Shown one piece after another: positions 1 to 8,105 of a stretch of 20,178 nucleotides of DNA. The notes beneath the pieces were generated by a model. That model was not told the origin of the DNA, did not search any database, and worked only from the letters and a program-made list of their open reading frames with translations. This stretch comes from Clostridia bacterium (GTDB taxonomy: Bacteria; Bacillota; Clostridia; Christensenellales; Borkfalkiaceae), in NCBI GenBank assembly GCA_900767815.1, contig CAAGAM010000052.1, positions 1 through 20,178 of the forward strand, given 5' to 3'. Each line of letters starts with the position of its first letter. The first letter of the stretch is position 1. The translations under genes and the position numbers were made by a program.

Positions 1-97
1 AGTTAGAGTGTCTCGATTTGCCGAGACATTAACGACAAAGCACCTATGTGGATAGGACGCTTATATACTGAATATGTAGGATTTGAATATGGATAGA

Positions 98-130
98 CCG
101 AGCAGAAGAGAATCTGTTCGGCCTTTTTTT
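98..130 (+). terminator. Rho-independent terminator
   Basis: An 8-bp stem (98-105 with 114-121, one G-U pair) with an 8-nt loop is followed by CC and seven T residues (124-130). This is the classic intrinsic terminator layout for transcription entering from the left. No gene preceding it is contained in the window. Confidence 0.75.
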
Positions 131-144
131 ATAATTTTATACCG

Positions 145-255
145 GGCGAAAACCAAGTATATAGGTAAGAAGGAACGCATGGAAGGCTTGCTCTAACCAA
201 GCGATAAAGTCAGGCGAAAACCAAATTTCGCTTGATTAGGGGGCAAACCATGCGT
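145..255. repeat. Nested inverted repeats with an embedded 12-nt direct repeat
   Basis: An outer 8-bp perfect inverted repeat (175-182 with 248-255, ACGCATGG/CCATGCGT) encloses an inner 12-bp repeat with one mismatch (193-204 with 228-239). The 12-mer GGCGAAAACCAA occurs at 145-156 and again at 213-224, the second copy lying in the inner loop. There is no convincing reading frame in the stretch 1-268, so this is probably a structured RNA or a DNA site. Its position beside a broken XRE gene suggests the edge of a mobile element (inference). I do not recognise the family. Confidence 0.5.
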
Positions 256-268
256 CCGTGTGAAATCC

Positions 269-589
269 TTATTTAAGGTGCTGAACGAGAATAGCCAAAG
301 CGGATAAAGATTGATTTGAAATTGTTTCAAAACTATCCATGATGGCTTTACAATCTGGACTCAATATCTCTACGCTGAAAAATTCGGCAAGAGAAAGGCC
401 AAGGGCATCACAAATGATGCAGACTGATTACAAACTCGGCAGGGTATTACGTCTTCACATTTTGTAAATGGCATCGACAGTAATATCAACATCACTACAG
501 AGTTGATAGAGCGTCCAGTTCTTTTCAGACAAGAAAAAATCAAGTCTTTCAAAAAACTTGGCACTTGTCCATAATTTGCTATTATCCAT
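269..589 (-). pseudogene. XRE-family helix-turn-helix regulator, broken by two stops
   Basis: Reading leftward from ATG at 587-589, which has a perfect AGGAGGT site (596-602) six bases upstream, gives a small XRE/Cro-type DNA-binding protein of about 106 residues. It contains FFERLDFFLSEKNWTLYQLC, then DITVDAIYKM and, further on, CIICDALGLSLAEFFS, the usual helix-turn-helix layout of these regulators. The frame is interrupted by TGA at 455-457 (codon 45) and TAA at 428-430 (codon 54), and it then stays open to TAA at 269-271. Both stops could come from single C-to-T changes (CGA Arg, CAA Gln), which suits ordinary decay rather than a frameshift. Intact relatives are common on integrative elements of Firmicutes. 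Only a 44-residue stub would be made. Confidence 0.75.
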
Positions 590-610
590 GACAATACCTC
601 CTTTAATTTG

Positions 611-639
611 ATAGCAATTAAAGAAGTGTGGAAAGTCAA
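611..639 (-). promoter_or_regulatory. Candidate promoter of the broken XRE gene
   Basis: On the minus strand TTGACT (634-639) is followed after exactly 17 bp by TGCTAT (611-616), about 22 bp before the start codon of the pseudogene. The -35 is good and the -10 is mediocre. Confidence 0.35.
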
Positions 640-680
640 AATGATGTTTGGACATATGTCTTATATTATTTGACTATTTA

Positions 681-714
681 AAGTCGCATGGAAACGTGCG
701 GCTTTACTTTTTTG
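681..714 (+). terminator. Terminator-like hairpin
   Basis: A 9-bp stem (682-690 with 695-703, including G-U pairs) closed by a GAAA tetraloop is followed by TTACTTTTTT. It resembles an intrinsic terminator on the plus strand, with the T-run broken by AC. It may mark the end of the decayed element and insulate the regulator region. Confidence 0.5.
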
Positions 715-904
715 AGAAATTTTAAATTGTTACATAAAATGTTTCGGCTTATTGTTATCGTATTGTAATCCAGGCGGAGCGAGTTACGAAAAGATAAAAC
801 AAGAAAAAGAGGATTGGCTTAAATCATTACATCTTGAAAAAGATAAAAATCTTTAATAATAAGCGATTGTAAGCGGGGATTAATCCTTATTGTATAATGA
901 CTGA

Positions 905-1864
905 TTACCGTTTTGTTTTTTTTCTGTATTCGAGCGGGGAACACCCTATAGTTTGTTTGAAGTATCGGGAAAAGTGCGACGAATCGAAAAATCCGCAATC
1001 TTGTGCAATTTTTGCAACAGAGTCATTTGTATTTAATAGCGAAATTGCTTTTTCCAGTCGAGTATTCATAATATAGTTACTTACCGTGCTGCTTGTGTAA
1101 TGCTCGAATTGCTTCACAAAAACGGAACGGGACATTTTTGCAAGTCGAGCGAGTTCGTTTATCGTTATTTTTTCAGCATAGTTGTTTTGAATATATTCAA
1201 TGGCTTTTATAATGCTCAAAATATCGATTTGTTTGTCGTTATTACCGTCGTTTTTTCGGATTATATTACCGTGATGGGCAACAAGAAGAGTGCAGAACAT
1301 GGAAATTAAATACAGAGATTTTCCTATTACGGCAACGTTGCTCGATGCGTCTTGTTTTTTGGATAAATTTGCAAGTTCATCGAAGTCTGGTTTAAAGTGC
1401 GCAAGTTCTTTGTCTGAAAGAATAAGAAAAACGGCGTCTTTTAAATTCGTTCGCATGATCGGTTCGATTTCAAACATCGTTTTGTATCCGTTTATGCATT
1501 CAAGTTCGTCTTTAAATTTATCCATAAATTGAGAACTTAAAAGAATATGGTAGACTTCAAAATTATCGGCGTCGTCGGTGTAGTATCCGTGCTTAATGTT
1601 CGGAGAAATTACGAATACGCTGCCGAGTTTTGCTTCTATACTTTGATTTTCGATATAATGCCAACCGCTCCCGCGAGTAATAATATTGATTTCATAAAAC
1701 GAATGTTGGTGCATAAGTATCGGGAATATTTGAGTTTTATCGTGATAATAGGCGTTGCACAAAAAGAAATTTTTGTAATCTTTGAAGATGAAATAGTTTG
1801 TGTAAAAAGCAATGTCGTAATATTGATTGCTTTTCCCGGATTCGGGTAAGTTTTTCGGGTGCAC
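905..1864 (-). CDS. AraC-family transcriptional regulator with cupin sensor domain
   Basis: A 319-residue DNA-binding regulator with the usual two-domain AraC/XylS plan. The N-terminal part (about residues 35-120) is cupin-like, with the H52-x-H54-x-F-Y-E58 pattern and a turn around RGSGWHYI, and should bind a sugar-type ligand. The C-terminal part (about 220-318) is the AraC double helix-turn-helix, including ITINELARLAKMSRSVFVKQ and DCGFFDSSHFSRYFKQ. The start is GTG at 1862-1864, preceded by an AAGGCGG-type site about 10 bases upstream; no ATG suits the domain boundaries better. It is divergent from the large sugar-transport cluster that begins 172 bp away. In this family such an arrangement usually means local, ligand-responsive control (often activation) of the adjacent operon. 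That role is inferred from position; the ligand is unknown. Confidence 0.93.
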   Translation of the reverse strand: MHPKNLPESGKSNQYYDIAFYTNYFIFKDYKNFFLCNAYYHDKTQIFPILMHQHSFYEINIITRGSGWHYIENQSIEAKLGSVFVISPNIKHGYYTDDADNFEVYHILLSSQFMDKFKDELECINGYKTMFEIEPIMRTNLKDAVFLILSDKELAHFKPDFDELANLSKKQDASSNVAVIGKSLYLISMFCTLLVAHHGNIIRKNDGNNDKQIDILSIIKAIEYIQNNYAEKITINELARLAKMSRSVFVKQFEHYTSSTVSNYIMNTRLEKAISLLNTNDSVAKIAQDCGFFDSSHFSRYFKQTIGCSPLEYRKKTKR

Positions 1865-1892
1865 TTATTTTTTACCGCCTTATTTTTTAACT

Positions 1893-1921
1893 ATTATATC
1901 GTTATCCAACATGAAAGTCAA
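1893..1921 (-). promoter_or_regulatory. Near-consensus sigma-A promoter of the AraC regulator
   Basis: On the minus strand TTGACT (1916-1921) and TATAAT (1893-1898) are separated by exactly 17 bp, ending 29 bp before the GTG start. This is close to a textbook housekeeping promoter, so the regulator is probably made constitutively. Confidence 0.7.
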
Positions 1922-1981
1922 ATGAATAAAACCGATTATACAAAATTTTATGCCATTTTTCCTATAAATAAACTTGCAGTG

Positions 1982-1990
1982 TGATATAAT
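1982..1990 (+). promoter_or_regulatory. Extended -10 promoter of the gene cluster
   Basis: TGATATAAT (1982-1990) is a perfect extended -10 element. No recognisable -35 lies 16-18 bp upstream, which is A/T-rich. Start of transcription would be near 1997, leaving a leader of about 40 nt. The missing -35 fits a promoter that needs help, for example from the divergent AraC protein (inference). The octamer AGTGYGAT occurs at 1978-1985 and 2008-2015, on both sides of this element, a possible but weak operator pair. Confidence 0.5.
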
Positions 1991-2036
1991 TATAGTAGTT
2001 TGATGTAAGTGCGATTTTAAACTAAAAAGAGGTAAA

Positions 2037-5000
2037 ATGATGAAATCTAAAAAAAATGCTCTGATCGCTACTTTACTTTCTGTGGCATCGGTAAGCTGCG
2101 TAATCTCCGCTTTTGCCGTCAATGCCGCAAGCAAAGCAAATAAGACGATTCAACTTACCGCGTTGTACAACGGCGAAACGGTAGATATCGTGGGCGACGC
2201 CGTTGAAGAATATCTGTCGGCCGAAGGAGACAAGGCGCAGATTGACGCATTGCTTAAAAATCAGCGCAGCGATGATTGGGTTAAGGAAGTTACGCTTTCG
2301 TGGAAACAAAACGGGAGCTCGTTTTACACCGTATATTTATCGGAAAATCAAACTTTTGAAGATGCAACCGTTGAAAAAGTTTTCGGATATACTCCTATGC
2401 TTGACTTATATAATCTGCTTCCCGGAACGACTTATTATTGGAAGGTAAAAGGCACGTATTCCGGCGACGAGTCGGCGGTAGGTACGTTTACGACCGAAGA
2501 GAGCAAAGTCAGAACGATTTACGTCGACGGCGTTTCTAACGCGCGAGATTTGGGCGGTTATGAAACGGCGACGGGAGAAGTGAAATACGGACTTGTATAT
2601 CGCGGCGGAAAATTGAACGGAACGACGAGCGGAGAAGCGATTACCGAAGAAGGAAAAAGCGAAATGCTCGATTCGCTTAAAATAAAAACGGAAATAGATT
2701 TGAGATCGACCGGCGATGACGGCGGACAGACGGAAAACGCTATCGGCGGAAGCGTAAATTATATTAAGATTCCGTTAGGGCAATACGCTAATATACTTGA
2801 TTATGAAACATGGTCGAGCCTTGACAAAAGTGAAAAATCGGGTAATTTCGACGCGAATAATAAAAACGCTATAAAGCAAATTTTCGAGTTGCTCGCGGAT
2901 AAAAACAATTATCCTATATATTTTCATTGTAACGCGGGCGCGGACAGAACGGGAACGTTGGCTCTTTTAATCAACGGATTACTCGGCGTCGATGAGCAAT
3001 CTCTTATAAAAGACTATGAATTAACGACTATTTCGAGATACGGAAAGCGTTTGAGAAGTTCTTTGACGGCGGATAATAAAACTTTTACGGAAACGGGCGT
3101 GATGCAAAATGACGGCGGAAACTACGTCGCTATGGGGCTTTTCATTGATACGTTAAAGTCGGCTTATACCGATAACGGCGATATTAACGAGGCAGTATAT
3201 AACTATCTTATAGAATATATAGGCTTATCCAACGATACGCTGGACAAAATAAAGTCGATTATGTTGTCGCAATCCGAAGGCGACGAAATCGATAAAAAGG
3301 TGGCTTCCGTACAGGAGATTTTGCTTACCGACAGTACAAAATCGATCAATATTGCCGAAAGCGGCGTTTCGTTTGCAAAAGTCGATTCCGTTAAAATCGG
3401 GAGCATGGATCTCGGCAATAATCTTGCCGATCTGGATTTTAGTTCCGTAAGCGAAAAACTCTTCGGCGAAAAGGAAATAATCGTAAAAGGCAAGGGCGCG
3501 GACGGGAAAAATTATCGCATAGAAGTTCCCGTTTTGATAATTACTAAAAATATCGACAGCGCCGAAGCGTTGAGAGAAATCGTCGAGTATTCGGAAAGCA
3601 ACCTCGGCAAATACGGGTACTATCGCTTAACGGAGGATATAATCTATACTTACAGCGCGTCTTACGGCGCAAACATCACGCAGGATTTAGGCGTATACGG
3701 GTTTAAGGGCGTTGTAGACGGAAAGGATTCTTCCGGAAACGTTCATACGATAAAATACGATTCGGTTTCCTGGTCTAACGGAATACTCGGAATGATAGGC
3801 GTAGGCGGAACGATAAAAAACGTCAAATTCAGCGGGAAATACAGCGGGAATCAAGCGCCGTTCATTGCGGCTACGATTGTCGGAGCGACCTTTGAAAACG
3901 TACAATTCGATATAAGCGGCGGAAGAGAACAAATTGCAGGCATGAACGGCATGATAACGAAATGTATGGCTTGCGGTTCTACGTTTAAAAACGTAACGAT
4001 AAACGCCGAAGGGGGGATTATCGATTCGCTGTTCGGCGGTTCGCAATATGCCGGCTATAAAACCGAAAAACCGTGTTATTTCGATAATTTTGTAATTAAC
4101 GCTGACGAGGTTTTGGAATTAGCGCATGAAAAATCGGCAGACGATGATTTAAAATCGATTTCAATCTATTCCGTGGACGGCATAAAAGGAAATTTAAGTA
4201 AAACGTCCGACGAAACGAGCGTTGTGCATCTTTCCAACAAATACGGCTATCTCACGATAGACGACGAGTTTGCCGATGCGGAGATTGTTTCCGTTACTTT
4301 CGACGGAAAAGTTATAACCGATTTTGTCCGCGTAAACGGAATGATAAAATTTGCTTTGAGCGATTTGTTTACGGAAGGTAATTTCGGAATAAAAGAAGTC
4401 GAAGTAAATCTTATTACAGAAAGAGGAATCAACGTTAGGTTAAAACACGGCGTCGACGTTCGTTCCGAGTTGGTTGTCGTAGATTTTTCGACTGTTCAGA
4501 ATATCGTATTATCAAACGAAAAAATTGCTCTTTCGTTGAACGATACCGAAGGTGATTACAGCGCGTGCACGAACGTCAATTCGATTATGTACGGCTCGTA
4601 TAATTTCGGCACGGATTTATCCGCTCTCGACGTGAGCGCGATAGCGGAAATTTACGAACTTCACGGTGAAAATAAGACTATCGAAGTTTTTGCAAGTAAC
4701 GGCGCGAAAAACGTTTTAATCAGAATCCCCGTAACGATAATTACGAAAGAAATAAAAACGTTCGACGAGTTGATGCAGAGCGTAACGGCAAGAAATAACG
4801 CAGTCGATAAAAACGGCGCATACTACACCTTGGGCAACGATATAGACGCCGAGGGAAAAACGATATATACGTTCTTAGGTGAAAACGGCTCGACGATAAC
4901 GCCGGAATATTGCGATCTCGGCAAGGGGTTTGCGGGTACGCTGAACGGAAAGGGTTATAAAGTGAGCAACTTAAATCTCGACTCTTCAGGTATTTTCCGC

Positions 5001-6260
5001 GGAATGAAAGATGCAACCGTAAAAAATATTTCTTTTGAAATAGCGAATTATAGCGAAAAGATGCAAGGCGCAACGCTTTTTGCGAGTAACGTACAAGATT
5101 GTTTGTTTGAAAAAGTAACCGTAACCGTTACAAAAGCGATCAATATGGAAACAAACGATAACACCGGCTTGCTTGTAGCGCAACAAACAAAAGGAACGAC
5201 GTTTAAGAGCGTAAACATTATAGCGGACGACAGTACGCTTACCACATTGGTCGGAAACGGATATTGGAGCGGAACGGCGGGAAATAACAAATATGAAAAT
5301 TGTGCGGTGTCGTGCTTAAAACTGAATTACGTCGGGGAGACCATCGCGACAATCGATGGGATGGATGTGAAAACGACAAAAACTATCACGCTTACAAATA
5401 ATCAGGATATTTTGCTTACGAACGAAACGTACGCTATATCTCTCGGTTCGGAAGGTACGGGTTTAACGATAAATTCCATTACTTGTAACGGAGTTGATTT
5501 AGGAACGAATTTAAGTAATCTCGATATGTCCGCGATAAAGAGCGATATGACCAAGCACGGCATTACGAACGTTATCGTTAAAGGCGAAAAAGACGGAAAC
5601 AAAGCAACTATCATCGTCCCCGTAACGATAATTACGAAACAGTTGACGAGCGGCGCGGAACTTAAAGAGGCAACTTACTGCAATTCTGGCGACGGTGAAA
5701 AAAATAAGGGCGCATACTATGTGATTCCTTGGAATCTTAACGTTGTTGGAACCGGATTTACGGACGGCGGATGGATAAATGTCGGCGATGCCGGTTTTGC
5801 GGGTACAATCGACGGAAGAGGAAATAAAATAGTAAACGTAAGTTTGACAAATTCCTCCGGGATATTCAATGCATTAAAGGGCGCAACGATAAAAAATCTT
5901 GAAATCGAAGTAAAAAATCTAAACGTTCAGGACGGAAACGCTTCGGTATTCGGATATTGCGCGGAAAATACGATTTTTGAAGACGTAACAATAACATTTA
6001 CGGATACTTTTACAAACGCGAAATGCGGACTTATCGGCGGAGGAAATCAATCGAGAAACTGCACGTTCAAAAACGTTACGGTAAACGCGCAGGGCAGCGA
6101 TATATATCGTTTGTTCAGCGGCGGAGATATTGTTAAAGACAGCAAAAACAACATAAGAAGGGTAACCGTAAACGCAAAGAGCGTGCAATATATGTACGCG
6201 ACTACCGATTTGGAAACTTCGGGATTTGACGTTACCGTTAATCTCGACGAAAATCAATAA
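2037..6260 (+). CDS. Secreted tyrosine-phosphatase-like protein fused to FN3 and beta-helix (GLUG-like) modules
   Basis: A 1407-residue exported protein with a Sec signal peptide (about residues 1-32, ending ...SAFAVNAAS). Residues about 80-155 look like a fibronectin type III domain of the kind preceding some secreted phosphatases (ends LPGTTYYWKV...GTFTTEES). Residues about 158-390 form a tyrosine-phosphatase domain of the Y_phosphatase3/LipA-like type, with NARDLGG at 168-174 and the P-loop HCNAGADRTG at 297-306, so Cys298 is the predicted nucleophile and Arg304 the phosphate-binding residue (CX5R). The rest, about 420-1407, is three repeats of a unit in which a strand ending in PV(L/T)IITK (near 499, 899, 1196) leads into a right-handed beta-helix with GxxDGxG and ATxKN-type turns. 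There is no anchor motif or dockerin, so it is probably released. Two start codons are adjacent (2037, 2040); AGAGGT is better spaced from the second. First gene of the cluster. The substrate (phosphoprotein, phosphosugar or inositol phosphate) cannot be read from sequence. Confidence 0.85.
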   Translation: MMKSKKNALIATLLSVASVSCVISAFAVNAASKANKTIQLTALYNGETVDIVGDAVEEYLSAEGDKAQIDALLKNQRSDDWVKEVTLSWKQNGSSFYTVYLSENQTFEDATVEKVFGYTPMLDLYNLLPGTTYYWKVKGTYSGDESAVGTFTTEESKVRTIYVDGVSNARDLGGYETATGEVKYGLVYRGGKLNGTTSGEAITEEGKSEMLDSLKIKTEIDLRSTGDDGGQTENAIGGSVNYIKIPLGQYANILDYETWSSLDKSEKSGNFDANNKNAIKQIFELLADKNNYPIYFHCNAGADRTGTLALLINGLLGVDEQSLIKDYELTTISRYGKRLRSSLTADNKTFTETGVMQNDGGNYVAMGLFIDTLKSAYTDNGDINEAVYNYLIEYIGLSNDTLDKIKSIMLSQSEGDEIDKKVASVQEILLTDSTKSINIAESGVSFAKVDSVKIGSMDLGNNLADLDFSSVSEKLFGEKEIIVKGKGADGKNYRIEVPVLIITKNIDSAEALREIVEYSESNLGKYGYYRLTEDIIYTYSASYGANITQDLGVYGFKGVVDGKDSSGNVHTIKYDSVSWSNGILGMIGVGGTIKNVKFSGKYSGNQAPFIAATIVGATFENVQFDISGGREQIAGMNGMITKCMACGSTFKNVTINAEGGIIDSLFGGSQYAGYKTEKPCYFDNFVINADEVLELAHEKSADDDLKSISIYSVDGIKGNLSKTSDETSVVHLSNKYGYLTIDDEFADAEIVSVTFDGKVITDFVRVNGMIKFALSDLFTEGNFGIKEVEVNLITERGINVRLKHGVDVRSELVVVDFSTVQNIVLSNEKIALSLNDTEGDYSACTNVNSIMYGSYNFGTDLSALDVSAIAEIYELHGENKTIEVFASNGAKNVLIRIPVTIITKEIKTFDELMQSVTARNNAVDKNGAYYTLGNDIDAEGKTIYTFLGENGSTITPEYCDLGKGFAGTLNGKGYKVSNLNLDSSGIFRGMKDATVKNISFEIANYSEKMQGATLFASNVQDCLFEKVTVTVTKAINMETNDNTGLLVAQQTKGTTFKSVNIIADDSTLTTLVGNGYWSGTAGNNKYENCAVSCLKLNYVGETIATIDGMDVKTTKTITLTNNQDILLTNETYAISLGSEGTGLTINSITCNGVDLGTNLSNLDMSAIKSDMTKHGITNVIVKGEKDGNKATIIVPVTIITKQLTSGAELKEATYCNSGDGEKNKGAYYVIPWNLNVVGTGFTDGGWINVGDAGFAGTIDGRGNKIVNVSLTNSSGIFNALKGATIKNLEIEVKNLNVQDGNASVFGYCAENTIFEDVTITFTDTFTNAKCGLIGGGNQSRNCTFKNVTVNAQGSDIYRLFSGGDIVKDSKNNIRRVTVNAKSVQYMYATTDLETSGFDVTVNLDENQ
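4726..5639 (+). repeat. Internal duplication within the phosphatase-fusion gene
   Basis: An identical 23-bp DNA segment occurs at 4726-4748 and 5617-5639, in the same reading frame, encoding the strand PVTIITK. The surrounding ~300-residue units are homologous at protein level (linker strand, Ala/Glu-rich segment, GAYY, then GFAGT(L/I)(N/D)G(K/R)G, SSGIF, and AT(V/I)KN turns). A third, more diverged unit starts near 3300. This is repeat expansion of a beta-helix. Confidence 0.7.
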
Positions 6261-6287
6261 ACAGACAACATTAAACAGGAGGAAAAA

Positions 6288-8036
6288 ATGTTTAAAAAGT
6301 CAAAAATTATTTCATTAGCGTTAGCACTGACTATGGCGTCATCGCTTGCCGTTGGGTGTAGCGGAGGCGAGGGCGGTAACAACGGAAAAATCGATAACGG
6401 AAAAACGCAAGTCGTTCTGAAATTTTTCCAGGGAACCGCAACGAGAGATACCTCGTGGCTCGATACCATAATAAAGAATTTCTCGGACGCAAACAAAGAA
6501 ACCGTTTACGAGAACGGCAAGAAGGGTGTTCAGGTAACTTACTCCACGACGAGGGATTTGCCGCTTACCACACTTTCCAGCGACGGCGCGGATTTGTATA
6601 TGGCAGAAAACGACGCGGATATTTACGATTTGTCGATAAAAGGTGAAATTCTCGATTTAACTTCGGTTGTAACCAAGTTTGAAAGTAAAATAGACGCGGA
6701 CGCTAAAACGAGAATGGTAGGAAAAGACGGAAAGTACTACGCTATGCCTTCTTACGATTTCTATGCCGGCGTTCCCTATGACGAAGATTTGCTCGTAAGT
6801 AAAAACGCATTTTTCGCCGCGCCGGAAGAAACGAACAAAAACACGTATACGAGTAACGATTGTTCCTTTATAAAAGCAGGCGAATCCTTCGCTTTGGTGG
6901 CTAATAAAAACGCAAAAAAATCGTGCGGGCCCGACGGCGAGTACAAAACGTTAGACGATGGTTTGCCATCTTCTTTACAAGAAATGCTTGTTTGGTGTTG
7001 GTATTTAAAGACAAAGGCGGGCGTAAATCCGTTCGTTATAGGTAACGATGCCGACGTTTATTCTTTCTACTTAACTCACGCAATCTGGGCTTCTCTTGCA
7101 GGATATGACGCTATGAGAGCGGTATATACAAACTTTGCGGAAGGCGGTACGGAAGCGGAAGTCGTAACAGGATTTTCTTCTACCGAAAACTTCTACGAAA
7201 GTGCGGACGGTAGCGTGAAAATTCCTATGGCAACCGTTGAAACCGTTAAACTTACCAAAGAAAACGGATATAAGGCATACGATATGTCGGCTCGCTATTA
7301 TTCGCTTGCTTTCCTGCAAATCGCTTATAAGGAAGGCTGGCTCGCAAGCAACCAAGGCGGAAACACCGGCGCTATGTCTCAATTTATCTGCGATCGCGAT
7401 TCGGCAATGCTTTTCGACGCTTCGTATTGGTATCACGAAGCGGTTGCTAAGGGATATTTCGAGGACTGGGAAGACGAGGCCGATCCCGATGAGGTTGAAG
7501 CGGGCAGACACATCAAATTCCTTACTTGTCCTTCGCAATTAAGCGGAAGCGTTACCGAAAACAACGGCAAAAAGAATACGCTTATGAACTTGGGTAATTC
7601 TTACGTTTTTGCTAACGCGCATCTCGATAACGCGGGCAACGAAGGTAAGAAAGCCGCTACGCTTGCGTTTATCGAATATATGTACAGCGACGAGGGGTTG
7701 GGGATTTTCACCGAGGCAACCGGATTGTCGATTCCTATGGAATATAACTATACGATTTCCATCGACGATAAATCTGCCTCTTGCTATTACAATAACGTGC
7801 TTGAACTTAAAAAATTGTCTAACGTTGTAAATTACGCGTCCGACAACCAGTATTTCAAGAACAATCTCGGAGCGTTTTCGCTTAGCTGGGGTTCTTCTAT
7901 CGTTTCCTTTACGATAAACGGAACGTTGGTCGGAGACGGGTATTTATCCGCGATGAAGAAATATAGCGGAACGGCAAGAAACATTTTTGAAGCAACCCAA
8001 AGATCTGCGGCAACGTGGGCGGCAATAATAGGCTAA
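6288..8036 (+). CDS. ABC transporter extracellular sugar-binding lipoprotein (family 1)
   Basis: A 582-residue solute-binding protein that would sit on the outer face of the membrane and hand its ligand to the two permeases encoded next. The signal peptide ends in SLAVG-Cys24, a lipobox followed by a Gly-rich linker, so Cys24 is the likely lipid anchor. After residue 40 the protein begins KFFQGTATRDTSWLDTIIKNF, the usual first strand and helix of family 1 sugar-binding proteins, and later has DADIYDLSIKGEILDLTSVV. Length is well above the 420-450 residues common in this family, as in the larger LplA/YtcQ-type oligosaccharide binders. AGGAGG lies five bases before ATG, 27 bp after the previous stop. 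The ligand is unknown; by context an oligosaccharide. An earlier example of signal-type extra length could reflect added loops. Confidence 0.9.
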   Translation: MFKKSKIISLALALTMASSLAVGCSGGEGGNNGKIDNGKTQVVLKFFQGTATRDTSWLDTIIKNFSDANKETVYENGKKGVQVTYSTTRDLPLTTLSSDGADLYMAENDADIYDLSIKGEILDLTSVVTKFESKIDADAKTRMVGKDGKYYAMPSYDFYAGVPYDEDLLVSKNAFFAAPEETNKNTYTSNDCSFIKAGESFALVANKNAKKSCGPDGEYKTLDDGLPSSLQEMLVWCWYLKTKAGVNPFVIGNDADVYSFYLTHAIWASLAGYDAMRAVYTNFAEGGTEAEVVTGFSSTENFYESADGSVKIPMATVETVKLTKENGYKAYDMSARYYSLAFLQIAYKEGWLASNQGGNTGAMSQFICDRDSAMLFDASYWYHEAVAKGYFEDWEDEADPDEVEAGRHIKFLTCPSQLSGSVTENNGKKNTLMNLGNSYVFANAHLDNAGNEGKKAATLAFIEYMYSDEGLGIFTEATGLSIPMEYNYTISIDDKSASCYYNNVLELKKLSNVVNYASDNQYFKNNLGAFSLSWGSSIVSFTINGTLVGDGYLSAMKKYSGTARNIFEATQRSAATWAAIIG

Positions 8037-8050
8037 CAATCAAAATTTAA

Positions 8051-8088
8051 GCGAAACGGCGCGAACCGAAAACGTTCAGCCGTTTCGC
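8051..8088 (+). promoter_or_regulatory. Intercistronic hairpin between binding protein and permeases
   Basis: A perfect 10-bp inverted repeat (GCGAAACGGC at 8051-8060, GCCGTTTCGC at 8079-8088) has a second 4-bp stem inside its loop (8063-8066 with 8074-8077). No T-run follows, so it is not a standard intrinsic terminator. Placed 15 bp after the binding-protein stop and 17 bp before the permease start, it fits a 3'-end stabiliser or processing element that keeps the binding-protein mRNA more abundant than the permease mRNA. Confidence 0.8.
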
Positions 8089-8105
8089 AACAACGGTTAC
8101 AAATT

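Larger units (their letters stand above)
590..904. other. Intergenic region with no intact gene
   Basis: This roughly 315-bp stretch holds the leader of the broken XRE gene (about 590-640) and a terminator-like hairpin (681-714). It also contains a short open stretch at 767-856 on the plus strand whose translation begins NPGGASYEKIKQEKEDW and ends at TAA, with no start codon or ribosome binding site. That stretch reads like the tail of a Lys/Glu-rich helical protein and may be a gene remnant, but it cannot be identified. A palindrome GGATTAATCC lies near 878-888. Confidence 0.4.

Noticed and set aside
767..856. Open stretch beginning NPGGASYEKIKQEK on the plus strand as a gene
   Set aside because: No start codon or ribosome site, and only about 29 codons. 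It may be the tail of a destroyed gene, but this cannot be supported from the sequence alone.
876..890. Palindrome GGATTAATCC as terminator of the AraC gene
   Set aside because: It has no loop and no T-run on either strand, so it is at most a protein-binding palindrome.
8051..8088. Intrinsic terminator after the binding-protein gene
   Set aside because: The stem is strong but is followed by AACAACGG rather than a T-run, and the permeases that must accompany the binding protein come next.
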